Part shown: in pieces, positions 27,202 to 33,353 of the stretch | How the letters are laid out: each line of letters opens with the position of its first letter | Numbering within the stretch: the stretch's first letter is position 1 | Source of the DNA: Polaromonas sp. | GTDB taxonomy: Bacteria; Pseudomonadota; Gammaproteobacteria; Burkholderiales; Burkholderiaceae_C | Reading direction: 5' to 3' | Length of the DNA: 36,115 bases | NCBI GenBank assembly: GCA_028291985.1 | Contig: JAQGNE010000014.1 | Span: 1 to 36,115, forward strand | Notes under the pieces: generated by a model | Seen by the model: only the letters and a program-made list of their open reading frames with translations | What the model was told of the DNA's origin: nothing | Databases searched by the model: none | Program-made: the position numbers and the translations under genes

Positions 27202-27936
27202 ATGAGACTCAAAGGTAAAACCGCGCTGGTCACGGCTGCGGGACAAGGCATCGGCCGGGCAAGTGCCCTGGCGCTGGCAGCGGAAGGCGCAAAAGTATGG
27301 GCCACCGACATCAACCCGGAGCTTTTGCAGGCGTACCAGGGCATCGCCAACATCAGCACGCTGCAACTGGATGTGCTGGACAAGCAGGCCATATCCCGCG
27401 CGGTAGGCGGCTTGCCGGCGCTGGATGTGCTCTTCAATTGCGCCGGTTTTGTGCATGGTGGCACGGTGCTGGACGCCAGCGATGCCGATCTTGAATTTGC
27501 CTTCAACCTGAACGTGCGCGGCCAGTTCTGGATGATTCAGGCGGTGTTGCCGGCCATGCGGGCCAAAAAAAGCGGCAGCATCATCAACATGGCCAGTGTG
27601 TGCAGCAGCATCAAGGGCTTGCCGAGCCGTTTTGTGTATGGCACGACCAAGGCCGCGGTGCTGGGGCTGACCAAAAGCGTGGCGATCGATTTTGTGGGCG
27701 ACGGCATCCGCTGCAACGCGATCTGCCCGGGCACGGTGGATACGCCCTCACTGCAAGGCCGCATCAATGCGTTTGCCGACCCGGCTGAAGCACGCAGGAA
27801 CTTCATTGCGCGGCAGCCGCTGGGCCGGCTGGCCGAAGCCCATGAGATTGCGCCGCTGGTGGTGTTTCTGGCCAGCAATGAAGCGGCTTTTGTTACCGGA
27901 CAGGCCTACAACATCGACGGCGGCATCACCATATGA
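27202..27936 (+). CDS. Short-chain dehydrogenase, 2-keto-3-deoxy-L-fuconate dehydrogenase-like
   Basis: This 244-residue NAD(P)-dependent SDR has the cofactor loop AAGQGIG with G14, G16 and G18, NCAG at 79-82, and Tyr146/Lys150 in VYGTTK. CSSIKGLPSRFVYGTTKAAV plus IRCNAICPGTVDTPSL is typical of the group containing Xanthomonas 2-keto-3-deoxy-L-fuconate 4-dehydrogenase and DHRS6-like enzymes. It would therefore oxidise C4 of a 2-keto-3-deoxy sugar acid to a 2,4-diketo acid. AGGA precedes ATG 27202; the upstream in-frame extension is ignored. Its stop overlaps the next start by four bases. A hydrolase able to cleave such diketo acids is third in the unit. Confidence 0.86.
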   Translation: MRLKGKTALVTAAGQGIGRASALALAAEGAKVWATDINPELLQAYQGIANISTLQLDVLDKQAISRAVGGLPALDVLFNCAGFVHGGTVLDASDADLEFAFNLNVRGQFWMIQAVLPAMRAKKSGSIINMASVCSSIKGLPSRFVYGTTKAAVLGLTKSVAIDFVGDGIRCNAICPGTVDTPSLQGRINAFADPAEARRNFIARQPLGRLAEAHEIAPLVVFLASNEAAFVTGQAYNIDGGITI

Positions 27937-28700
27937 AGCCTGCCACCGGTGGCTCGAACCAGCTTGACCTGCAGGGCCGGCATGCGGTGGTCACGGGCGG
28001 TGCGGCGGGGCTGGGTTTGGCCATCAGCCGGCGGCTGATGGCCTCGGGCGCCAGCGTCACCTGGTGGGACCGTGACCCGGCCGCCATGCAGGCAGCGCAG
28101 CAACAACTGGCGCAGCCGGTTCATGCGGTAACGGTTGACGTGAGCGACCACGCCAGCGTGGTGCAGGCGGTGCAGCAGACGTTGGCGCATCGGGACGGCA
28201 TCGACCTGCTCATCAACTGTGCGGGCATTACCGGGCCCAACGCCAAGCTGTGGGACTATCCGCCAGAGGCCTGGGGCCAGGTGATGCAGGTCAACCTGAA
28301 CGGACTTTTTTACTGCTGCCGCGAAGTGGTGCCGGTGATGCAACGCGCCGGCTACGGACGCATCGTCAACATCGCATCGGTGGCCGGCAAGGAAGGCAAC
28401 CCCAATGCGAGTGCCTACAGCGCCAGCAAGGCCGGGGTGATAGCGCTGACCAAATCGCTGGGCAAGGAGCTCGCCGATACCGGCATACGCGTCAACTGCG
28501 TCACGCCCGCAGCGGTGAAGACCTCCATCTTCGACCAGATGAGCCCGCAGCATATTGAATTCATGCTGTCGAAAATTCCGATGGGGCGCTTCGGCGAGCC
28601 TGAAGAAGTGGCTGCCATGGTGGCCTGGCTGTGTACCGGTGAATGCTCGTTTTCAACCGGTGCCGTCTTTGACCTGTCGGGCGGCCGGGCTACGTATTGA
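27933..28700 (+). CDS. Short-chain dehydrogenase/reductase, possible sugar dehydrogenase
   Basis: This 255-residue classical SDR has TGGAAGLG at 21-28, NCAG at 95-98, Ser149 in NIASV, and Tyr162/Lys166 in AYSASK. The C-terminal MGRFGEPEEVAAMVAWL..GECSFSTGAVFDLSGG is general for the FabG-like group. Its substrate cannot be read from sequence. Because it overlaps the preceding SDR by four bases and sits beside a sugar-acid pathway, it may oxidise the starting aldose or an aldonate. A fatty-acid synthesis role is unlikely in this setting. Confidence 0.85.
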   Translation: MKPATGGSNQLDLQGRHAVVTGGAAGLGLAISRRLMASGASVTWWDRDPAAMQAAQQQLAQPVHAVTVDVSDHASVVQAVQQTLAHRDGIDLLINCAGITGPNAKLWDYPPEAWGQVMQVNLNGLFYCCREVVPVMQRAGYGRIVNIASVAGKEGNPNASAYSASKAGVIALTKSLGKELADTGIRVNCVTPAAVKTSIFDQMSPQHIEFMLSKIPMGRFGEPEEVAAMVAWLCTGECSFSTGAVFDLSGGRATY

Positions 28701-28823
28701 TCGGCCGATCCATCGTGCTCCTGTCCGTGGGACCCGGTGGCTGCCCGCCCTTCGTGCATCACGATAATCGAGCGTGGAGACGATCCAAATTCCCATGTCC
28801 AATCTGCAATACAAAGGAAAACA

Positions 28824-29687
28824 ATGAAACTCGTTCGTTATGGCAACCCCGGTAAGGAAAAGCCGGGCCTGATTGATGCAGACGGCAAGCTGCGTGATTT
28901 AAGCGGAGTGATCCCCGACATCGGCCCCGACCAGCTCAGCGATGCGGCTCTGGCCAAACTGCGCAAGATCAAGACCGAGAAACTGCCTTTGGTGCGCGGC
29001 AAACCCCGCTACGGCAGCCCGGTCAATGGCGTGGCGAAATTCATCGCCATTGGCTTGAACTTTGCTGATCACGCAGAAGAGTCGGGACTGCCGATTCCCA
29101 AAGAGCCTATCGTCTTCATGAAGGCCAACAGCTGCATCCAGGGCCCGGACGATCCGGTGATGCTGCCCAAGGGTTCGCTCAAGACCGACTGGGAGGTCGA
29201 GCTGGGCGTGGTCATCGGCACGCGGGCCCGTTATGTGTCGCAGAAGGACGCATTGAACCACGTGGCCGGCTACTGCACCATCAATGATGTGAGCGAACGC
29301 GAATTCCAGATCGAGCGCGGCGGTACCTGGGACAAGGGCAAGGGCTGCGACACCTTCGGCCCCATAGGCCCCTGGCTGGTGACACGGGATGAAGTGCCCA
29401 ACCCGCAAAAGCTGGATATGTGGCTTGACCTGAACGGCGAGCGCATGCAGACCGGCAACACCAAGACCATGATCTTTGGCGTGGCCAAGATCATCAGCTA
29501 TGTCAGCCAGTTCATGACGCTGATGCCCGGCGATGTGATCACCACCGGCACACCGCCCGGCGTGGGTATGGGCATGAAGAAAGATGGCAAGCCGGCGCCG
29601 CTGTATGTCAAAAAAGGCGATGTCATGACGCTGGGCATTGAAGGCCTCGGCGAGCAGCGCCAGGTGGTGGTGCCCTTCAAGCTGTAA
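28824..29687 (+). CDS. Fumarylacetoacetate hydrolase family protein, probable 2,4-diketo-3-deoxy acid hydrolase
   Basis: This 287-residue cytoplasmic metal-dependent C-C hydrolase would split a 2,4-diketo-3-deoxy sugar acid into pyruvate plus a hydroxy acid. Metal ligands Glu124, Glu126 and Asp155 are in DWEVELGVVIG and TINDVSEREFQ. His83 lies in GLNFADHAEESG, and DVITTGTPPGVGMGMK is the usual C-terminal loop. The overall sequence is close to the 2,4-diketo-3-deoxy-L-fuconate hydrolase / ureidoglycolate-lyase-annotated group. AAAGGA precedes ATG 28824, and the upstream in-frame extension is not family-like. It follows the two SDR genes after 123 bp. Confidence 0.9.
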   Translation: MKLVRYGNPGKEKPGLIDADGKLRDLSGVIPDIGPDQLSDAALAKLRKIKTEKLPLVRGKPRYGSPVNGVAKFIAIGLNFADHAEESGLPIPKEPIVFMKANSCIQGPDDPVMLPKGSLKTDWEVELGVVIGTRARYVSQKDALNHVAGYCTINDVSEREFQIERGGTWDKGKGCDTFGPIGPWLVTRDEVPNPQKLDMWLDLNGERMQTGNTKTMIFGVAKIISYVSQFMTLMPGDVITTGTPPGVGMGMKKDGKPAPLYVKKGDVMTLGIEGLGEQRQVVVPFKL

Positions 29688-29755
29688 GGGCCGGCACATC
29701 GCCTCGCATCGCTGCCTGCGGCGCCGGCGGGGCGTGATGCCTGACGCGTTGGGGC

Positions 29756-29789
29756 AGGCTGAGCTTGAGGGCGTCCACAAGCTCAGCCT
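29756..29789. repeat. Perfect 12-bp inverted repeat downstream of the FAH gene
   Basis: AGGCTGAGCTTG (29756-29767) and CAAGCTCAGCCT (29778-29789) pair perfectly around a 10-base loop. It begins 69 bp after the FAH stop codon. There is no T run, so it may stabilise the mRNA end or act with the terminator further on. Confidence 0.7.
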
Positions 29790-29867
29790 CAAGGCCGTTG
29801 GTCATCACGGTGGCGTTGATACCTGCTCAGCCGTCTGACATGTGATGCAGGGCTGGCATCACACACC

Positions 29868-29892
29868 AAAACAGGCCTGCAAAGCCTGTTTT
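29868..29892. terminator. Rho-independent terminator-like hairpin
   Basis: AAAACAGGC (29868-29876) and GCCTGTTTT (29884-29892) form a perfect 9-bp stem with a 7-base loop. The A and T tracts at its two ends are what a bidirectional intrinsic terminator needs. It would end the SDR-SDR-FAH transcript. Confidence 0.65.
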
Positions 29893-29897
29893 CGGAT

Positions 29898-29952
29898 AAA
29901 AATAGGCGCTAGGCCAATGAATACAAGGGCTGTACGCTATTAAACAAGTAGC
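29898..29952 (-). repeat. Dispersed intergenic repeat, copy E
   Basis: On the minus strand it reads GCTACTTGTTTAATAGC, then GTACAGCCCTTG, then TTCATTGGCCTAGCGCC, and ends in TATTTT. It parallels copy C at 12391-12444, sharing the GCTA..TAGC hairpin and the CATTGG..CTA.CGC block. Confidence 0.72.
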
Positions 29953-30135
29953 GTAAACCGGTGCTCTTCCCGCCCAACTGATTCTGAAGCAGCCGGAGCC
30001 GGAGCCGCAGCCGGTCGCCGGTTCGACGTCGCTCTGGCGACTGCGTGTCGGGGTAGGGTTACCCTTGCTGGCGCTAGACGAATTTCTCTATTTGCGAGGT
30101 TTATTTGCAGAAATGACGTGAGGGCATCTAATTTA

Positions 30136-30169
30136 CTGCAAAATAGCACGACCGTTCGTTTTATTGCAG
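30136..30169. promoter_or_regulatory. Palindromic operator upstream of the TetR gene
   Basis: CTGCAA (30136-30141) and TTGCAG (30164-30169) flank ACGACCGTTCGT (30148-30159), whose ends ACGA and TCGT are complementary. The two palindromes share nearly the same centre. It ends 10 bp before ATG 30180, where a TetR repressor would control its own gene and probably the downstream beta-oxidation genes. Confidence 0.6.
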
Positions 30170-30179
30170 CTCTATCACC

Positions 30180-30878
30180 ATGCCCGTCAACGCCCCCCCG
30201 ATCAAGATGTCCCGCAGCGCGTCCAAGGAAGGGCAGGGCGCTGGCCTGGCCATGCAAAAAGGCCGGCAAACCAAGGCTGCGATCGTGGATGCAGCGCTGG
30301 GGCTGGCAACGCAGATCGGGCTGGAAGGCCTGAGCATAGGGGCGCTGGCCGAGGTGATTCACATGAGCAAGTCGGGCGTGTTTGCCCATTTTGGCTCACG
30401 TGAAGAGCTTCAGATTTCCGTGATTCGTGAATACCACGTGCGCTTCGAGGAAGAGGTCTTCTATCCTGCGCTGCAGGCTCCGCGCGGATTGCCGCGCTTG
30501 CAGGCCATGTTTCAAAACTGGATGCGCCGTACCTCGGTCGAGATCGATTCAGGCTGCCTCTACATCAGCGGCGCTGTCGAGTTTGACGACCGGCCAGGCC
30601 CGGTGCGCGACGCCCTCGCCGGCTCGGTCAAAACCTGGCTGGAAGCGATGTACCGCGCGGTGGTTCAGGCCAAGGAAGCCGGCCATCTACGCCCCGAAGC
30701 CGACGAGCACCAGATGGCTTTTGAAATTCACGGCCTGATCCTGGCCCTGCATTACGAGGCCCGCTTTCTCAAAACGCCCGGTTCCATCGAGCGGACCAAC
30801 AAGGGCTTCGAGCATATTGTTTCGCGCTACGGAAAACCCGACGCAACTGCTCTCAGCAACCAGCCGTCTCTTGCCTGA
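30180..30878 (+). CDS. TetR-family regulator of beta-oxidation genes
   Basis: This is a 232-residue transcriptional repressor. After a basic lead of about 27 residues comes the TetR helix-turn-helix (IVDAALGLATQIGLEGLSIGALAEVIHMSKSGVFAHFGSREELQ). The ligand domain includes DSGCLYISGAVEFDDRPGPVRDAL and ends in a variable tail. The recognition helix MSKSGVFAHF is common in regulators located next to acyl-CoA dehydrogenase genes in Burkholderiales. It is 41 bp upstream of the acyl-CoA dehydrogenase gene on the same strand, and a palindrome lies just upstream of its start. An acyl-CoA ligand is an inference. Confidence 0.9.
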   Translation: MPVNAPPIKMSRSASKEGQGAGLAMQKGRQTKAAIVDAALGLATQIGLEGLSIGALAEVIHMSKSGVFAHFGSREELQISVIREYHVRFEEEVFYPALQAPRGLPRLQAMFQNWMRRTSVEIDSGCLYISGAVEFDDRPGPVRDALAGSVKTWLEAMYRAVVQAKEAGHLRPEADEHQMAFEIHGLILALHYEARFLKTPGSIERTNKGFEHIVSRYGKPDATALSNQPSLA

Positions 30879-30919
30879 TTCTGGCCATTTCGCCGCTATT
30901 TTTTCGAAGGAGTTTCTAC

Positions 30920-32716
30920 ATGCCGATATACAACCCACCTCTGCGCGACATGCAATTTGTCATGCACGAGGTGTTCAATGTCGTGGACGAATTCAAGCGC
31001 ATTCCCAAACATGCCGATGTGGATGCCGAAACCATCAACGCGGTTCTGGAAGAAGCCGGAAAGTTTGCCAGCCAGGTAACTTTTCCGCTCAACATCAGCG
31101 GGGACGAGGAAGGCTGCACGCTGGATCGCACCACGCATGAGGTCACCGCGCCCAAGGGCTTCAAGGAAGCCTATGCGCAGTATGTGGAAGGCGGCTGGGC
31201 GGCCTTGAGCTGCGATCCCGAATACGGCGGCCAGGGCCTGCCGTTTGTGGTCAACCAGTGCCTGTATGAAATGCTCAACTCGGCCAACCAGGCCTGGACG
31301 ATGTACCCCGGCCTGTCGCACGGCGCTTATGAGGCCCTGCATACGCACGGCACGGATGACCAGAAAAAGCTTTACCTGCCCAAGCTGGTCAGCGGCGAAT
31401 GGACCGGCACCATGTGCCTGACCGAGCCGCATTGCGGCACTGACCTGGGCCTGCTGCGCACCAGGGCCGAGCCTCAAGGAGACGGCACCTACAAGCTTAC
31501 CGGCAACAAAATTTTCATCAGCGCTGGCGAGCACGACATGACCAGCAACATCGTGCACCTGGTGCTGGCCCGGCTGCCTGATGCGCCGCAGGGCAGCAAG
31601 GGCATCAGCCTTTTCATCGTTCCCAAGTTCAATGTCAATGCTGATGGCTCGCTGGGTGCGCGCAACGGCATCTACTGCGGCGGGCTGGAGCACAAGATGG
31701 GTATCCACGGCAACGCCACCGCGCAGATGGTGCTGGAAGAGGCTGTCGGCACCCTGGTCGGCGCGCCCAACAAAGGTCTGGCCGCCATGTTCGTGATGAT
31801 GAACGCCGCCCGGCTTGGCGTGGGCAACCAGTCGCTGGGCTTGACCGAAGTGGCTTACCAGAACGCGCTGGCCTATGCCAAGGACCGTATCCAGATGCGC
31901 TCGCTCTCCGGCGTCAAGGCCAAGGACAAACCTGCCGATCCCATCATCGTGCATCCCGATGTGCGCAAGATGCTGCTGACCGCCAAGGCCTATGCTGAAG
32001 GCGGACGCGCCTTGGCTATCTACTGCACCCTGCTGCTCGACAAGGAACTGAACCACCCGGATGAGAAGGTGCGCAAGGATTCCGGAGAAGTCGTGGCCCT
32101 GCTCACGCCTATCGTCAAGGCCTTCCTGACCGACAACGGCCATATTTCGACCAATGCCTGCATGCAGGTGTTCGGTGGCCACGGCTTTATCAAGGAATGG
32201 GGCATGGAGCAGTTTGTGCGGGACAACCGCATCAACATGATTTATGAAGGCACCAACACCATCCAGTCGCTGGATTTGCTGGGCCGCAAGGTGCTGGGCA
32301 ACAACGGTGCGACGCTCAAAAAATTCGGCAAGCTGATCGCCGCACTGGTTGAAGAAGAAGGCGTCAACGAGAAGATGGCAGAGTTCATCAACCCGGTGGC
32401 CTATCTGGCTGACCAGATGACCAAGTTCACCACCGAGCTGGGCTTCAAGGGTTTTCAGGATCCGGATGAAGTAGGCGCTGCTGCGGTGGACTACCTGCGC
32501 GTTGCCGGCCACCTGGTGTTTGGTTACTTCTGGGCTCGCATGGCACAGGTCGCGGTGCGTGAAATCGCCAATGGCAACACCGATCCGTTCTATGTGGCCA
32601 AACTGCAGACAGCGCGCTTTTACTTTGCCAGGCTGCTGCCGGAAACCGCAACCCTGATGCGCACCGCGCGCAGCGGCGCCAAGTCACTGATGGAAACCGA
32701 TGCAGCGCTGGCCTGA
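30920..32716 (+). CDS. Acyl-CoA dehydrogenase, long form (FadE/DmdC-like)
   Basis: This 598-residue FAD enzyme would introduce the trans-2 double bond into acyl-CoA. The N-terminal acyl-CoA dehydrogenase lead (MPIYNPPLRDMQFVMHEVF) is typical of the long form found in many proteobacteria. The core has MCLTEPHCGTDLGLLRTRA (FAD/substrate motif), GNKIFISAGEHD, the catalytic base Glu443 in MIYEGTNTIQSLDLLGRK, and MQVFGGHGFIKEWGMEQ before it. The C-terminal extension (about 470-598) is the usual extra helical domain. A strong AAGGAG precedes ATG 30920. It is probably co-transcribed with the TetR gene and possibly with the DUF2147 and FadB-like genes downstream. Confidence 0.95.
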   Translation: MPIYNPPLRDMQFVMHEVFNVVDEFKRIPKHADVDAETINAVLEEAGKFASQVTFPLNISGDEEGCTLDRTTHEVTAPKGFKEAYAQYVEGGWAALSCDPEYGGQGLPFVVNQCLYEMLNSANQAWTMYPGLSHGAYEALHTHGTDDQKKLYLPKLVSGEWTGTMCLTEPHCGTDLGLLRTRAEPQGDGTYKLTGNKIFISAGEHDMTSNIVHLVLARLPDAPQGSKGISLFIVPKFNVNADGSLGARNGIYCGGLEHKMGIHGNATAQMVLEEAVGTLVGAPNKGLAAMFVMMNAARLGVGNQSLGLTEVAYQNALAYAKDRIQMRSLSGVKAKDKPADPIIVHPDVRKMLLTAKAYAEGGRALAIYCTLLLDKELNHPDEKVRKDSGEVVALLTPIVKAFLTDNGHISTNACMQVFGGHGFIKEWGMEQFVRDNRINMIYEGTNTIQSLDLLGRKVLGNNGATLKKFGKLIAALVEEEGVNEKMAEFINPVAYLADQMTKFTTELGFKGFQDPDEVGAAAVDYLRVAGHLVFGYFWARMAQVAVREIANGNTDPFYVAKLQTARFYFARLLPETATLMRTARSGAKSLMETDAALA

Positions 32717-32742
32717 TCCGTTTCTTGAGCTTTTTTTTATGC

Positions 32743-32780
32743 TGGAGCCCTATGAAACAAGCGCTGGTAGCTATTATTTT
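32743..32780 (-). repeat. Dispersed repeat, copy F, at the DUF2147 gene start
   Basis: On the minus strand it reads AAAATAATAGCTACCAGCGC, then TTGTTTCATAGGGCTCC. The plus strand of the same bases supplies the ribosome binding site GGAG, the ATG and the first nine or ten codons of the DUF2147 gene. The order ATAGCT..GCGCTT..GGGCT matches copy G in dctP. Confidence 0.7.
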
Positions 32781-33186
32781 GGGAGCATTTTCCTTGGGCG
32801 TGCTGGCCCAAAGCAGCCCTGTCGGCTTGTGGCGCAGCTTTGACGAGAAAACCAGCGAGCCCAAGGCCGAGGTTCGTATCGTTGAAAAAGACGGTGTCCT
32901 GAGCGGCCGGATCGAAAAGCGTCTGGCCAAGTCGGCGGTGCCTGATGCGGTGTGTACCGAATGCGGGGACGACCGCAAGGACAAGCCCATGCTGAACCTG
33001 GAAATCATCCGTGGCGCCAAGAAATCGCCTGACGCCGATGTGTGGGAGGGCGGCAAGATTCTTGATCCTGAAAACGGCCGCAGTTACACGCTGAAGATGA
33101 TCCCGGTGGACGGCGGCAAGAAGCTGGATGTGCGCGGATCGTTTGGTCCGTTTGGACGTACGCAGACCTGGACCCGCGTCAATTGA
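32752..33186 (+). CDS. DUF2147 family secreted protein
   Basis: This is a 144-residue small exported protein. A signal peptide covers about residues 1-20 (MKQALVAIILGAFSLGVLAQ). The mature part starts SSPVGLWRSFDEKTSEPKAEVRIVEKDGVLSGRIEK, then a CTECGDDRKDKPMLNLEIIRG segment with two Cys, and ends YTLKMIPVDGGKKLDVRGSFGPFGRTQTWTRV. This is the DUF2147 pattern; no biochemical function is established to my knowledge. ATG 32752 has GGAG upstream, and an in-frame earlier start would add nine residues. It sits between the acyl-CoA dehydrogenase and the FadB-like gene, so a membrane-lipid or fatty-acid related role is possible. Confidence 0.9.
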   Translation: MKQALVAIILGAFSLGVLAQSSPVGLWRSFDEKTSEPKAEVRIVEKDGVLSGRIEKRLAKSAVPDAVCTECGDDRKDKPMLNLEIIRGAKKSPDADVWEGGKILDPENGRSYTLKMIPVDGGKKLDVRGSFGPFGRTQTWTRVN

Positions 33187-33214
33187 CGCCGGTCCTATTC
33201 AGGCGCACCCCGCC

Positions 33215-33283
33215 TGCGACTCACTTCGTGTAGTCGCATTCCCCCTCAAGGGGCGACGCTGCTGGCCCGGCTGAGCCGGTTCC
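33215..33283 (-). repeat. GC-rich intergenic repeat (second family), copy 2, with hairpin
   Basis: TGCGACT (33215-33221) and AGTCGCA (33232-33238) pair around CAC-TTC-GTG. Next, on the minus strand, come GGAACCGGCT, GCCGGGCCAG and CCCCTTGAGGGGG, the same order as the copy at 9975-10020. It fills most of the 167-bp gap before the FadB-like gene and could slow or end transcription from the upstream genes. Confidence 0.6.
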
Positions 33284-33353
33284 AATGCGTCCTTGGTTGT
33301 GAAAGCGGGGAGCGGCGGCTGGGCTTGATTAGCAATAGATAAGGAAAGACAAG

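Larger units (their letters stand above)
29688..30179. other. Intergenic region between the FAH gene and the TetR gene
   Basis: These 492 bp contain no recognisable gene. In order they hold a perfect 12-bp-stem hairpin (29756-29789), a terminator-like hairpin (29868-29892), an antisense copy of the dispersed repeat (29898-29952), about 180 bp without visible features, and the palindromic operator of the TetR gene (30136-30169). Short open frames on both strands have no family motifs. Confidence 0.55.

Noticed and set aside
32731..32738. The T run after the acyl-CoA dehydrogenase as an intrinsic terminator
   Set aside because: No stem precedes it, and the next gene starts a few bases later on the same strand, so readthrough is more likely.
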